DNA of 64,000 bases, taken from NCBI RefSeq assembly GCF_900105155.1, contig NZ_LT629762.1, positions 1,302,001-1,366,000 on the forward strand, given 5' to 3'. Of the stretch, positions 17,593 to 27,291 are shown in pieces; positions within the stretch are counted from its first letter, which is position 1; every line of letters begins with the position of its first letter. Made by a program: the position numbers and the translations under genes. This stretch comes from Pseudomonas prosekii (GTDB lineage: Bacteria > Pseudomonadota > Gammaproteobacteria > Pseudomonadales > Pseudomonadaceae). A model generated the notes under the pieces. That model saw only the letters and a list, made by a program, of their open reading frames with translations. It had not been told where the DNA came from and searched no databases.

Positions 17593-18720
17593 ATGACTAA
17601 GGCTACTAAGCAGATTTCCAAACTGTTTGCCGCTATGGTTCTGGCCGGGGTTGCCAGCCATTCGTTCGCAGCTGACACCATCAAAATCGGTATTGCCGGC
17701 CCTAAAACCGGCCCTGTTGCCCAATACGGCGACATGCAGTTCAGTGGCGCAAGAATGGCCATCGAGCAGATCAACGCCAAGGGCGGCGTCGACGGCAAGA
17801 AGCTCGAAGCTGTTGAATACGACGATGCCTGTGATCCGAAACAAGCGGTAGCGGTCGCCAACAAAGTCGTCAACGACGGCGTCAAGTTCGTGGTCGGTCA
17901 CCTGTGCTCCAGCTCCACTCAACCGGCTTCGGACATCTACGAAGACGAAGGCGTGATCATGATCACTCCGGCTGCTACCAGCCCGGACATCACTTCCCGT
18001 GGTTACAAAATGATCTTCCGTACTATCGGTCTGGACAGCGCCCAGGGCCCTGCCGCCGGTAACTACATCGCTGATCACGTCAAACCGAAAATCGTTGCTG
18101 TGTTGCACGACAAACAGCAATACGGTGAAGGCATCGCTACCGCGGTCAAACAGACTCTCGAGAAGAAAGGCACCAAGGTTGCCGTGTTCGAAGGCATCAA
18201 TGCCGGCGACAAAGACTTCTCCTCGATGATCGCCAAACTCAAGCAAGCCAACGTCGACTTCGTTTACTACGGCGGCTACCACCCGGAGCTGGGCCTGATC
18301 CTGCGTCAAGCACAGGAAAAAGGCCTGAAAGCCAAGTTCATGGGTCCGGAAGGCGTGGGTAACGACTCGATTTCGCAGATCGCCAAAGACGCTTCCGAAG
18401 GTCTGCTGGTAACCCTGCCGAAATCCTTCGACCAGGATCCGGCCAACATCGCCCTGGCTGATGCGTTCAAAGCGAAGAAAGAAGACCCAAGCGGTCCGTT
18501 CGTGTTCCCGTCCTACTCGGCTGTTGAAGTCATCGCCGGCGCCATCACTACCGCCAAAAGCGAAGACACCGCGAAAGTGGCTGAAGCCATCCACGCCGGT
18601 ACCTTCAAGACCCCGACTGGCGACCTGAGCTTCGACGCGAAAGGCGACCTGAAGGACTTCAAATTTGTGGTTTACGAGTGGCACTTCGGCAAACCAAAAA
18701 CTGAAGCTTCGCCTCAGTAA
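17593..18720 (+). CDS. braC: Branched-chain amino-acid ABC transporter, periplasmic binding protein
   Basis: Periplasmic receptor for leucine, isoleucine, valine and related amino acids; delivers substrate to BraDE. 375 residues with a signal peptide (cleavage near SHSFA-ADTIK) and a Peripla_BP_6 fold; the start IKIGIAGPKTGPVAQYGDMQ and the ligand-loop region GHLCSSSTQPASDIY are typical of LIV-binding proteins. First gene of braCDEFG; a strong hairpin follows its stop, which probably lowers expression of the downstream membrane genes relative to BraC. Confidence 0.96.
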   Translation: MTKATKQISKLFAAMVLAGVASHSFAADTIKIGIAGPKTGPVAQYGDMQFSGARMAIEQINAKGGVDGKKLEAVEYDDACDPKQAVAVANKVVNDGVKFVVGHLCSSSTQPASDIYEDEGVIMITPAATSPDITSRGYKMIFRTIGLDSAQGPAAGNYIADHVKPKIVAVLHDKQQYGEGIATAVKQTLEKKGTKVAVFEGINAGDKDFSSMIAKLKQANVDFVYYGGYHPELGLILRQAQEKGLKAKFMGPEGVGNDSISQIAKDASEGLLVTLPKSFDQDPANIALADAFKAKKEDPSGPFVFPSYSAVEVIAGAITTAKSEDTAKVAEAIHAGTFKTPTGDLSFDAKGDLKDFKFVVYEWHFGKPKTEASPQ

Positions 18721-18744
18721 GGCCTTGCCTGACTGACTGCCCAC

Positions 18745-18776
18745 AAAGCCCACGGCGTGCCGTGGGCTTTGTTTTA
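18745..18776 (+). terminator. Terminator/attenuator between braC and braD
   Basis: AAAGCCCACGGC (18745-18756) and GCCGTGGGCTTT (18759-18770) form a near-perfect long stem followed by GTTTT. With braD in the same direction, it probably causes partial termination. Confidence 0.75.
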
Positions 18777-18952
18777 CGAACGTATTGGGCCGCGCTGGCG
18801 TGATCCGCCAGTCTCCCCACCTGAAAATCTCAAAACCGTCATCAGCGGTTCGCTGGCAAACCTCGATTTCGAAGTGGATGCAGATCCACGGGGCTCGAGC
18901 GGGAAAATGACTCCACCAGTGAAATGCGTATCAGGTTTTTAGGAGCGCTGTA

Positions 18953-19876
18953 ATGCCTGACATCTATCACTTCTTCCAGCAGCTGGTTAACGGCCTGACC
19001 GTCGGCAGCACGTATGCCTTGATCGCCATCGGCTATACGATGGTCTACGGCATCATTGGAATGATCAACTTCGCCCACGGCGAGGTGTACATGATCGGTT
19101 CCTACGTGGCGTTCATCGCCATCGCCGGGCTGGCCATGATGGGACTCGACAGTGTCCCGCTCTTGATGACCGCAGGTTTTATCGCGAGCATCGTCGTCTG
19201 CAGTGCCTACGGCTACAGCATCGAACGGGTTGCCTATCGCCCCTTGCGTGGCAGCAACCGTCTGATTCCGCTGATTTCGGCCATCGGCATGTCGATTTTC
19301 CTGCAGAACACCGTTCTGCTGGCGCAAGACTCCAAGGACAAATCCATCCCCAACCTGATCCCCGGCAATCTCTCGTTCGGGCCAGGTGGCGCACATGAAG
19401 TGCTGATTTCCTACATGCAAATCGTGGTGTTTGTGGTGACTCTGGTCGCCATGCTCGGCCTGACGCTGTTCATCTCCCGCTCTCGCCTGGGTCGCGCCTG
19501 CCGTGCCTGTGCCGAAGACATCAAGATGGCCAACCTGCTGGGCATCAACACCAACAACATCATCGCCCTGACCTTCGTCATCGGTGCTGCGCTGGCGGCC
19601 GTTGCGGCCGTGCTGCTGAGCATGCAATACGGCGTGATCAACCCGAACGCCGGTTTCCTCGTCGGCCTCAAGGCCTTTACCGCTGCGGTACTCGGCGGCA
19701 TCGGCAGCATCCCCGGCGCCATGCTCGGCGGGTTGGTGCTTGGGGTGGCGGAAGCCTTTGGCGCCGATATCTTCGGCGACCAATACAAGGACGTCGTGGC
19801 ATTCGGCTTGTTGGTTCTGGTTCTGTTGTTCCGGCCGACCGGCATTCTGGGCCGTCCGGAGGTTGAAAAAGTATGA
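18953..19876 (+). CDS. braD: Branched-chain amino-acid ABC permease BraD (LivH)
   Basis: Inner-membrane permease of the high-affinity branched-chain amino-acid importer, 307 residues, about eight helices. Typical LivH sequence: [37 protein letters not shown] at the N-terminus and the conserved cytoplasmic EAA-like loop ([19 protein letters not shown]). AGGAG precedes the ATG; its stop overlaps the braE start (ATGA). Confidence 0.96.
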   Translation: MPDIYHFFQQLVNGLTVGSTYALIAIGYTMVYGIIGMINFAHGEVYMIGSYVAFIAIAGLAMMGLDSVPLLMTAGFIASIVVCSAYGYSIERVAYRPLRGSNRLIPLISAIGMSIFLQNTVLLAQDSKDKSIPNLIPGNLSFGPGGAHEVLISYMQIVVFVVTLVAMLGLTLFISRSRLGRACRACAEDIKMANLLGINTNNIIALTFVIGAALAAVAAVLLSMQYGVINPNAGFLVGLKAFTAAVLGGIGSIPGAMLGGLVLGVAEAFGADIFGDQYKDVVAFGLLVLVLLFRPTGILGRPEVEKV

Positions 19877-21129
19877 CTAGGAATCTCAAACAGGCGCTCT
19901 TCAGCGCCCTGCTGGTCTGGGCTGTCGCCTACCCGGTACTCGGCTTGAAACTGACCATCGTCGGCATCAACCTGGAAGTTCACGGCACCAGCAACATGAC
20001 ACTGGCGATCATCGCCATCTGTTCGGTCCTGATGTTCTTGCGGGTGCTGTTCGACGACCCGATCAGCAAGGCGTGGAAATCCTCGCCGTCGATGCCGCTG
20101 ATTCCGGCCAAGGCCAGCAACTTCCTGACCCTGCCGACCACCCAGCGCTGGATCATCATTGCGCTGATCATCGGCGCTCTGGTGTGGCCGTTCTTCGGTT
20201 CGCGCGGCGCGGTGGACATCGCGACGCTGATCCTGATCTACGTGATGCTCGGCCTCGGCCTGAACATCGTCGTCGGTCTGGCCGGCCTGCTCGACCTGGG
20301 TTATGTCGGTTTCTACGCCGTCGGCGCCTACAGCTATGCGCTGTTGTCGCATTACCTCGGCTGGAGTTTCTGGGTGTGCCTGCCGGTGGCCGGTTTGATG
20401 GCGGCGACGTTCGGCTTCCTGCTCGGCTTCCCGGTGCTGCGTTTGCGCGGTGACTATCTGGCGATCGTGACGCTGGGCTTCGGTGAAATCATCCGTCTGT
20501 TCCTGCGTAACCTCACCGACATCACCGGTGGCCCGAACGGCATCAGCAACATCGAGAAACCAACGTTCTTCGGCCTGACCTTCGAGCGCAAAGCGGCTGA
20601 GGGCATGCAGACGTTCCACGAGTATTTCGGCCTGCAATACAACTCGATCAACAAGGTGATTTTCCTTTACCTGGTCGCGTTGCTGCTGGCGTTGGCGGCG
20701 TTGTTCGTGATCAACCGTTTGCTGCGCATGCCGATCGGGCGTGCGTGGGAAGCGCTGCGCGAAGACGAAATTGCCTGCCGTGCACTGGGCCTCAATCCTA
20801 CGGTGATCAAGCTGTCGGCCTTCACCCTCGGCGCGAGTTTCGCCGGTTTTGCCGGCAGTTTCTTCGCTGCCCGTCAGGGTCTGGTGACGCCGGAGTCCTT
20901 TACCTTCATCGAGTCGGCGATCATCCTCGCCATCGTCGTGTTGGGCGGCATGGGCTCGCAACTGGGCGTGATCCTCGCTGCGGTGGTGATGATCCTGTTG
21001 CCGGAAATGATGCGTGAGTTCAGTGAATACCGCATGTTGATGTTCGGCGCCTTGATGGTGCTGATGATGATTTGGCGTCCTCAGGGTCTGCTGCCCATGC
21101 AACGTCCACACATGGAGCTGCGCAAATGA
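19873..21129 (+). CDS. braE: Branched-chain amino-acid ABC permease BraE (LivM)
   Basis: Second permease subunit, 418 residues, longer than BraD because of an N-terminal extension with extra helices, as usual for LivM. Core signature [24 protein letters not shown] near residue 130 and [18 protein letters not shown] near residue 290. Overlaps braD (ATGA) and braF (ATGA), so translation is coupled. Confidence 0.96.
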   Translation: MTRNLKQALFSALLVWAVAYPVLGLKLTIVGINLEVHGTSNMTLAIIAICSVLMFLRVLFDDPISKAWKSSPSMPLIPAKASNFLTLPTTQRWIIIALIIGALVWPFFGSRGAVDIATLILIYVMLGLGLNIVVGLAGLLDLGYVGFYAVGAYSYALLSHYLGWSFWVCLPVAGLMAATFGFLLGFPVLRLRGDYLAIVTLGFGEIIRLFLRNLTDITGGPNGISNIEKPTFFGLTFERKAAEGMQTFHEYFGLQYNSINKVIFLYLVALLLALAALFVINRLLRMPIGRAWEALREDEIACRALGLNPTVIKLSAFTLGASFAGFAGSFFAARQGLVTPESFTFIESAIILAIVVLGGMGSQLGVILAAVVMILLPEMMREFSEYRMLMFGALMVLMMIWRPQGLLPMQRPHMELRK

Positions 21130-21893
21130 GCCGCGAGATCCTTAAAGTCGAAAATCTGAGCATGCGCTTCGGCGGCTTGCTGGCGGTCAACGGCGTGGCC
21201 CTGACCGTGCACGAAAAACAGGTTGTGGCGCTGATCGGCCCGAACGGCGCCGGCAAGACCACAGTGTTCAACTGCCTGACCGGTTTCTACAAACCGAGCG
21301 GCGGCAGCATCCTGCTCGACGGTCAGGCGATTGAAGGCCTGCCCGGCCACGAGATCGCCCGCAAAGGCGTGGTACGGACCTTCCAGAACGTGCGGCTGTT
21401 CAAGGACATGACGGCGGTCGAGAATCTCTTGATCGCGCAGCACCGTCACTTGAATACCAACTTCCTCGCGGGCCTGTTCAAGACCCCGGCGTTTCGCAAA
21501 AGCGAGCGCGAAGCGATGGAATTTGCCGAGTTCTGGCTGGACAAGGTCAACCTCACGGCATTCGCTAACCGTCCTGCCGGCACCTTGGCTTACGGTCAGC
21601 AACGTCGTTTGGAAATCGCCCGTTGCATGATGACCCGTCCGCGGATCCTCATGCTCGACGAACCGGCTGCCGGTTTGAACCCGAAGGAAACCGAAGACCT
21701 CAAAGCGCTGATCAGCATGTTGCGCGAGGAGCACAACGTCACCGTGCTGCTGATCGAGCACGACATGAAACTGGTCATGAGCATTTCCGACCACATCGTT
21801 GTGATCAACCAGGGCACGCCTCTGGCCGACGGCACGCCGGCGCAGATCCGCGACAATCCTGAAGTGATCAAAGCCTACCTGGGGGAAGCGTAA
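21126..21893 (+). CDS. braF: Branched-chain amino-acid ABC ATPase BraF (LivG)
   Basis: One of two cytoplasmic ATPases of the importer. 255 residues from the ATG overlapping the braE stop ([17 protein letters not shown]). Walker A GPNGAGKT at about 38-45, signature region [13 protein letters not shown], Walker [14 protein letters not shown]. The frame stays open 18 codons upstream within braE, but the overlap start matches the family. Confidence 0.96.
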   Translation: MSREILKVENLSMRFGGLLAVNGVALTVHEKQVVALIGPNGAGKTTVFNCLTGFYKPSGGSILLDGQAIEGLPGHEIARKGVVRTFQNVRLFKDMTAVENLLIAQHRHLNTNFLAGLFKTPAFRKSEREAMEFAEFWLDKVNLTAFANRPAGTLAYGQQRRLEIARCMMTRPRILMLDEPAAGLNPKETEDLKALISMLREEHNVTVLLIEHDMKLVMSISDHIVVINQGTPLADGTPAQIRDNPEVIKAYLGEA

Positions 21894-22595
21894 ATGCTGC
21901 AATTCGAAAACGTTTCCACCTTCTACGGCAAGATCCAGGCGCTGCACAACGTCAACGTGGAAATCCGCCAAGGCGAAATCGTCACCCTGATCGGTGCCAA
22001 CGGCGCGGGTAAATCGACCCTGCTGATGACCCTCTGCGGTTCGCCGCAAGCGCACAGCGGCAGCATCAAATACATGGGCGAAGAACTCGTCGGCCAGAGC
22101 TCGGCGCAGATCATGCGCAAGAGCATTGCCGTGGTGCCGGAAGGTCGTCGGGTGTTTGCCCGTCTGACCGTGGAAGAAAACCTCGCGATGGGCGGATTTT
22201 TCACCGACAAGGGCGACTATCAGGAACAGATGGACAAGGTTCTCGGACTTTTCCCACGCCTGAAAGAGCGTTTCGCCCAACGCGGCGGCACCATGTCCGG
22301 CGGCGAACAGCAAATGCTCGCCATCGGCCGTGCGCTGATGAGCAAACCCAAGCTGCTGCTGCTCGACGAGCCGTCGCTCGGCCTGGCACCGATCATCATC
22401 CAGCAGATCTTCGACATCATCGAACAACTGCGCAAGGACGGTGTGACGGTGTTCCTCGTCGAACAAAACGCCAACCAGGCACTGAAAATTGCTGACCGCG
22501 CCTACGTTCTGGAGAACGGCCGCGTGGTGATGCAAGGGACCGGGGAAGCACTGCTCACCGATCCGAAAGTGCGTGAAGCGTATTTGGGCGGTTGA
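21894..22595 (+). CDS. braG: Branched-chain amino-acid ABC ATPase BraG (LivF)
   Basis: Second ATPase of the importer, 233 residues, starting directly after the braF stop. Walker A GANGAGKS at about 34-41, signature MSGGEQQMLAIGRAL, Walker B LLLLDEPSLGLAP. Last gene of the operon, followed by a strong terminator. Confidence 0.97.
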   Translation: MLQFENVSTFYGKIQALHNVNVEIRQGEIVTLIGANGAGKSTLLMTLCGSPQAHSGSIKYMGEELVGQSSAQIMRKSIAVVPEGRRVFARLTVEENLAMGGFFTDKGDYQEQMDKVLGLFPRLKERFAQRGGTMSGGEQQMLAIGRALMSKPKLLLLDEPSLGLAPIIIQQIFDIIEQLRKDGVTVFLVEQNANQALKIADRAYVLENGRVVMQGTGEALLTDPKVREAYLGG

Positions 22596-22610
22596 GGTTT
22601 AGCGTTGAAT

Positions 22611-22638
22611 AAAAAAACGGCCTTCGGGCCGTTTTTTT
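22611..22638 (+). terminator. Rho-independent terminator of the bra operon
   Basis: ACGGCC (22617-22622), loop TTCG, GGCCGT (22627-22632), then a T run; 16 bases after the braG stop. Confidence 0.93.
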
Positions 22639-22670
22639 GTCTGCCCCATTTGCACGAACACCGACAATTC

Positions 22671-22759
22671 TGTGGGAGCGAGCTTGCTCGCGAAGGCGGA
22701 GTGTCAGGCGCATCGATGTTGCCTGACTTAACGCTATCGCGAGCAAGCTCGCTCCTACA
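22671..22759. repeat. REP doublet (inverted pair)
   Basis: REP copies at 22671-22699 and, inverted, 22732-22759, separated by about 32 bases; between the convergent braG and LysR genes. Confidence 0.88.
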
Positions 22760-22779
22760 AGGTTGTGTTGGGGCGCAGA

Positions 22780-23694
22780 TTATCGCTGGAGTCGGTCGAG
22801 GGCTTCGCCGCTGCGTTTGAACCAGCCGATCAGATAATCCGCCAGCACTTGCGTGCGTTTCGGCAGGCCGCCCTGATACGGGTGAACCAGGTACATCGGC
22901 ATACGACGCGTCTGATAATCGCGCAGGAGCCAGCGCAATCGGCCGTCAGCCAATTCCGCTTGCAGCAAGTACGACGGCAAGCGCGCAATGCCGGCGCTGG
23001 CGAGCGCGGCTTTTTTCAGCAGGCTGTAATGGTTGCTGGCGAACGGTCCCGAGACACGCACCCGGAGCAATTCATGTTGCTGGTGGTAGAGCCATTCTTC
23101 GCGGCCGCTGTAATGACTATTGAGCAGGCAGTGATGCTCGGCCAGATCCTGCGGCGTCAGTGGCTCGCCGTATCGCTCAAGATAGGCCGGGCTGGCGCAG
23201 GTCATTTCATTCCAGGCCAATAACGGCCGCGCGACCAGGCGCTCGTCATTGCCGACTTCGGAACGCACCGCGAGGTCAAAACCGTCGCGAGACAGATCGC
23301 GGAAGTTGTTGCTCAAATCGAGCTCGATCTGCACGTCAGGGTACTTGCCAGAGAATTCGAGCAGCAAACCATCAAAGAAGGTTTCCCCGAGCGAAACCGG
23401 AACCGTCATACGCACCGGCCCGGCCATGTCGTCCTTCAAGCGCGCCAATGCCTGACGCGCCCTTTCCACTTGGACTACAAGCGCCTGCGCTTGCGGCAAC
23501 AACGCAGCGCCTGCCGCGGTCAAACTCAAACGCCGCGTGGTGCGTTGCAGCAAAACCACGGAAAACCGCGATTCCAGCAAGCTGATGCGTTTCGACAGCT
23601 GGCCCTTGCTGCAGCCCAATTGCTGGGCTGCGAGGGTGAAACTGCCGGCTTCGATCAATACGGCAAACGCCGCCAGATCATCCATTTCGCTCAT
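22780..23694 (-). CDS. LysR-family transcriptional regulator
   Basis: 304 residues from the ATG at 23694 (MSEMDDLAAFAVLIEAGSFT). N-terminal winged helix-turn-helix (AAQQLGCSKGQLSKRISLLESRFSVVLLQRTTRRLSLT, residues about 20-60) and a periplasmic-binding-like effector domain. Of the LTTR branch that usually controls a divergent neighbour; here that is the short-chain dehydrogenase starting 105 bases away. Effector unknown. Confidence 0.9.
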   Translation of the reverse strand: MSEMDDLAAFAVLIEAGSFTLAAQQLGCSKGQLSKRISLLESRFSVVLLQRTTRRLSLTAAGAALLPQAQALVVQVERARQALARLKDDMAGPVRMTVPVSLGETFFDGLLLEFSGKYPDVQIELDLSNNFRDLSRDGFDLAVRSEVGNDERLVARPLLAWNEMTCASPAYLERYGEPLTPQDLAEHHCLLNSHYSGREEWLYHQQHELLRVRVSGPFASNHYSLLKKAALASAGIARLPSYLLQAELADGRLRWLLRDYQTRRMPMYLVHPYQGGLPKRTQVLADYLIGWFKRSGEALDRLQR

Positions 23695-23799
23695 GGATTG
23701 TTTCCATTTGAAAACCAAAGGTTGCCCATTAGTGCGCTTATCCGGAGAAAAAACCACCCTAGACTGAGCCCTCGTTCAACTACTTCGAGGAACAGCACG

Positions 23800-24399
23800 A
23801 TGAAAATTCTTTTGATTGGCGCAGGCGGCACCATCGGTTCGGCGGTCGACAAGGAGCTTTCGCAGCGCCATGAAGTGATTCGGATCGGGCGTAACAGCGG
23901 TGATTTCAACGTGGATATCAGCGACAGCGGGTCAATCCGCAAGCTGTTTGAGCAAACCGGCAAGTTCGATGCGCTTGTCTGCGCCGCCGGGAACGTAACC
24001 TTTGCGCCCTTGGGCGAAATGACGGCTGAGAGTTTTACGCTGGGCCTCAACGACAAACTGATGGGCCAGGTCAATTTGCTGCTGATCGGCCGCGAGTTTG
24101 CCAATGACGGCGCCTCGTTCACCTTCACCACTGGCGTACTCAGTCATGACCCGATTCGCAGCGGCGCCTCGGCAGCGCTGGTGAATGGCGCGCTCGACAG
24201 CTTCGTCCGTGCCGCCGCCATCGAGTTGCCGCGTGGTCTGCGGATCAATTCGATCAGTCCGACGGTGCTGTTGGAAGCGATGGGCAGTTATGCGCCGTAC
24301 TTCCGGGGGTACAAGCCGGTTCCCGCCGCCGATGTGGCGTTGGCCTACGCGAAAAGTGTCGAAGGCCTGCAAACCGGGCAGACCTTTCACGTAAGTTAA
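23800..24399 (+). CDS. Short-chain dehydrogenase-like protein lacking the catalytic Tyr-Lys pair
   Basis: 199 residues with an SDR Rossmann fold: cofactor motif GAGGTIG at about 7-13 and CAAG at about 67-70. Where classical enzymes have YxxxK the sequence reads SGASAALVNGALDSF, with neither Tyr nor Lys, so a classical SDR mechanism is doubtful. This substitution is familiar from a subgroup of short bacterial SDR-like proteins. Start at 23800 gives MKILLIGAGGTIGSAV, with CGAGGAA upstream. Divergent from, and probably controlled by, the LysR gene. Confidence 0.85.
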   Translation: MKILLIGAGGTIGSAVDKELSQRHEVIRIGRNSGDFNVDISDSGSIRKLFEQTGKFDALVCAAGNVTFAPLGEMTAESFTLGLNDKLMGQVNLLLIGREFANDGASFTFTTGVLSHDPIRSGASAALVNGALDSFVRAAAIELPRGLRINSISPTVLLEAMGSYAPYFRGYKPVPAADVALAYAKSVEGLQTGQTFHVS

Positions 24400-24411
24400 G
24401 GCGCTGCGAAC

Positions 24412-24479
24412 CGTAGGAGCATGGCTCGCCCGCGATGGCGTTCTTGAGATTGTCATCGCGAGCAAGCTTTGCTCCTACA
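24412..24479. repeat. REP doublet, degenerate
   Basis: Inverted REP copies at about 24412-24440 and 24452-24479 with altered cores (GGAGCATGGCTCGCCCGCG; GCGAGCAAGCTTTGCTCC). Confidence 0.8.
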
Positions 24480-24556
24480 AGGTTTGTCGTATTCGGCGGG
24501 GTTGTGATGAACGGTCAGGCTGCGTAACGTGGCGGCACTTGTCTGGAGAACCAAAG

Positions 24557-25210
24557 ATGCGTGTTGCCCGTTCCCTCGTCCTGATCGCCCTGCTTCCGTT
24601 ATTCGCCGCGTGCCAGTTGCTCGATGGCCCGCGCCAAAGTGCCGCGCATGTCGGCCAGACCCGCATGCAGGGCCAGCTGAACGCAGCCGACGGCAAACTG
24701 ATGTTCCAGCCGTGCAATGAACAACGCAGTTTCGAGGTCAATGACACGGGCGGCACCAGCGTCCTGCAGGAGGCCGCGACCCTCGCCGATGATCAGGGCA
24801 AGCTGTTTGCCGATGTGCGTGGGCGCCTCGTCGAAAGCCGTCTCGATCTGCAGCAGTTGTACCGCGTCGAACGCTCCGGTGTGGCGTGCGATGACCCCAA
24901 TTTCAAGATGCTGATCCTGCGCGCTGCCGGCCACGGGCCTGAGTGGAACGTCAAAGTCAGCGGCAAAGGTATGGTCATCGACCGCGCCGGCCAGCCACCA
25001 TTGGCCGTGCCTTATGTGGAAGAGCAACTCGGTGACGGCCGCTTCAATCTCAGCACCGAAGCCAATAACCAGCGCATCGAACTCTGGGTGACGCCGCAAC
25101 GTTGCGTCGACAGCAGCACCGGCAGCGTCCAGCACATGAGCGCCGAACTGCGGATCGACGGCCAGGTGCAGCGCGGTTGCGGGTATTTCGGCGGAGCGCG
25201 TAACGACTGA
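24557..25210 (+). CDS. Outer-membrane lipoprotein of unknown function (COG3650-like)
   Basis: 217 residues. The signal peptide MRVARSLVLIALLPLFAAC ends in a lipobox with Cys at residue 19, followed by Gln-Leu, so sorting to the outer membrane is expected. The rest is a soluble domain with paired cysteines (QPCNEQRSF, GVACDDPNF, PQRCVDSS, QRGCGYF) that resembles COG3650 proteins, some of which carry MliC/META-like domains. Start chosen by the signal peptide and GGAGAA upstream. Monocistronic. Confidence 0.8.
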   Translation: MRVARSLVLIALLPLFAACQLLDGPRQSAAHVGQTRMQGQLNAADGKLMFQPCNEQRSFEVNDTGGTSVLQEAATLADDQGKLFADVRGRLVESRLDLQQLYRVERSGVACDDPNFKMLILRAAGHGPEWNVKVSGKGMVIDRAGQPPLAVPYVEEQLGDGRFNLSTEANNQRIELWVTPQRCVDSSTGSVQHMSAELRIDGQVQRGCGYFGGARND

Positions 25211-25306
25211 TCGTTTTTGCCTCACGGGACCGGCGTTTGGGGCTTATAATCGCCGCCTTCAAACGCCTTGGCGCAGTTGTGCGCCCCGCGAACCCGGATC
25301 CAAGTC

Positions 25307-26920
25307 ATGTTACGAATCACCGAACTCAAGCTGCCGATCGACCATCCCGAAGAAGACCTGCGCCCTGCCATCGTCCAGCGCCTGGGCATCGCCAGTGATG
25401 AACTGCTCGATTTCACCTTGTTCAAGCGCAGCTACGATGCGCGCAAGAAGTCTTCCGAATTGTGCTTCATCTATACGATCGACCTCACCACCAAGGATGA
25501 GGCGGCGTTGCTGCACAAATTCGCCGATGACCGTAACGTCAACGTCGCGCCGGATGTCAGCTACAAAGTTGTCGGCCAGGCGCCAGCCGATCTGCAGCAG
25601 CGGCCGATCGTCGTCGGTTTTGGCCCATGCGGGATTTTCGCCGGGCTGTTGCTGGCGCAGATGGGCTTCAAGCCGATCATTCTCGAACGCGGCACCGAAG
25701 TCCGCCAGCGCACCAAAGACACCTGGGGCCTGTGGCGTAAAAACGTGCTCAACCCGGAATCCAACGTGCAGTTTGGTGAGGGCGGCGCGGGGACTTTCTC
25801 CGACGGCAAGCTTTACAGTCAGATCAAGGATCCGAAGTTCATCGGCCGCAAAGTCCTGCATGAGTTCGTCAAGGCCGGTGCGCCGGAAGAGATTCTCTAC
25901 GTCAGCAAACCGCACATCGGTACGTTCCGACTGACCGGCGTGGTGGAAAACATGCGCGAGCAGATTCGTGCGCTGGGCGGCGAAGTGCGCTTCCAGCAAC
26001 GGGTCACCGACGTGTTGATCGAGGACGGCCAACTGGTCGGCGTCGAGCTTGATGGCGGCGAACAGATCCACTCCCGACACGTAATTCTGGCCCTCGGCCA
26101 CAGCGCCCGCGACACCTTCCGCATGCTTCACGGCCGTGGCGTGTTCATGGAAGCCAAGCCGTTCTCGGTGGGTTTCCGCATCGAACACCCGCAGTCACTG
26201 ATCGACCGCGCACGCCTGGGCAAATACGCCGGCCACCCGAAACTCGGGGCCGCCGACTACAAACTGGTGCACCACGCCAAGAACGGCCGTTCGGTCTACA
26301 GCTTCTGCATGTGCCCGGGCGGCACGGTGGTCGCGGCCACATCCGAGCCGGGCCGCGTGGTCACCAATGGCATGAGCCAGTATTCGCGTAACGAGCGTAA
26401 TGCCAACTCCGGCATCGTTGTCGGCATTACCCCGGAAGTCGACTATCCGGGCGGCCCACTGGCCGGCATCGAGTTGCAGGAACGCCTGGAATCCCACGCT
26501 TTTGTGCTCGGTGGCAGCAACTATGAAGCGCCAGCGCAACTGGTCGGCGACTTTATCGCGGGCAAGCCGTCGACCGAGTTGGGCAGTGTCGAGCCGTCCT
26601 ACAAACCGGGCGTGGCGCTGGGTGATCTGGCGTTGGCCTTGCCAGCATTTGCGATTGAAGCGATCCGTGAAGCGTTGCCAGCGTTCGAAAAACAGATTCG
26701 CGGTTACTCGCTGCATGACGCGGTGTTGACCGGCATCGAGACGCGCACGTCGTCGCCGCTGCGGATTACCCGTGACGAGTCGATGCAAAGCATGAACGTC
26801 AAAGGCCTGTTCCCGGCCGGTGAAGGCGCAGGTTACGCGGGCGGGATTCTGTCAGCGGGCGTCGACGGCATCCGCATCGCCGAAGCCGTCGCGCGCGACA
26901 TCCTCGGCCTGCCAGCCTGA
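25307..26920 (+). CDS. NAD(P)/FAD-dependent oxidoreductase (COG2509 family)
   Basis: 537-residue flavoprotein. An N-terminal domain of about 95 residues (MLRITELKLPIDHPEEDL) precedes the FAD-binding motif VVGFGPCGIFAG at about 102-113; QFGEGGAGTFSDGKLYSQ, ALGHSARDTF and the C-terminal FPAGEGAGYAGGILSAGVDG are typical of the family, which is distantly like thioredoxin/lycopene cyclase-type oxidoreductases. Physiological substrate unknown. Start at 25307 agrees with the family N-terminus. Single gene. Confidence 0.9.
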   Translation: MLRITELKLPIDHPEEDLRPAIVQRLGIASDELLDFTLFKRSYDARKKSSELCFIYTIDLTTKDEAALLHKFADDRNVNVAPDVSYKVVGQAPADLQQRPIVVGFGPCGIFAGLLLAQMGFKPIILERGTEVRQRTKDTWGLWRKNVLNPESNVQFGEGGAGTFSDGKLYSQIKDPKFIGRKVLHEFVKAGAPEEILYVSKPHIGTFRLTGVVENMREQIRALGGEVRFQQRVTDVLIEDGQLVGVELDGGEQIHSRHVILALGHSARDTFRMLHGRGVFMEAKPFSVGFRIEHPQSLIDRARLGKYAGHPKLGAADYKLVHHAKNGRSVYSFCMCPGGTVVAATSEPGRVVTNGMSQYSRNERNANSGIVVGITPEVDYPGGPLAGIELQERLESHAFVLGGSNYEAPAQLVGDFIAGKPSTELGSVEPSYKPGVALGDLALALPAFAIEAIREALPAFEKQIRGYSLHDAVLTGIETRTSSPLRITRDESMQSMNVKGLFPAGEGAGYAGGILSAGVDGIRIAEAVARDILGLPA

Positions 26921-27291
26921 CCTTAAAATCGGCAAACACTGCAAAACCCTGTGGGAGCGAGCTTGCTCGCGATAGCGCTAGTCCAGCCAACTTATCTGTT
27001 GAATGTTCAGCCCTCATCGCGAGCAAGCTCGCTCCCACATTGGTCCGCGCCACGACATAAATCCCCTGTAGGAGCGAGGCTTGCCCGCGAAGACGGTTTC
27101 CGATTCAACGCATCTGTTGAATGGTTCACCGCTTTCGCGAGCAGGCTCACTCCTACATGGGATTTGCGGCAGCACCGAAATCCCCTGTGGGAGCGAGGCT
27201 TGCCCGCGAAGACGGTTTCCGATCCAACGCATCTGTTGAACGGTTCACCGCTTTCGCGAGCAGGCCTCACTGCTGAAAGCGTGGTTTTGCT
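26921..27291. other. Intergenic REP array between convergent genes
   Basis: 371 bases consisting almost entirely of REP elements (see repeat entry); no gene seen. Confidence 0.8.
26950..27266. repeat. REP array with a 119-bp tandem duplication
   Basis: Six REP copies in alternating orientation. The segment starting at 27061 (ATCCCCTGTAGGAGCGAGGC) recurs at 27180 with few differences, giving a 119-base period; the second copy is truncated near 27266. The unit holds a GAGGCTTGCCC-type REP, a short linker with GAAGACGGTTTCCGAT, and an inverted REP. Confidence 0.88.

Noticed and set aside
19411-21111. Long open frame antisense to braD/braE
   Set aside because: His/Gln/Asp-rich composition is the usual complement of membrane-protein codons; the plus-strand genes are certain.
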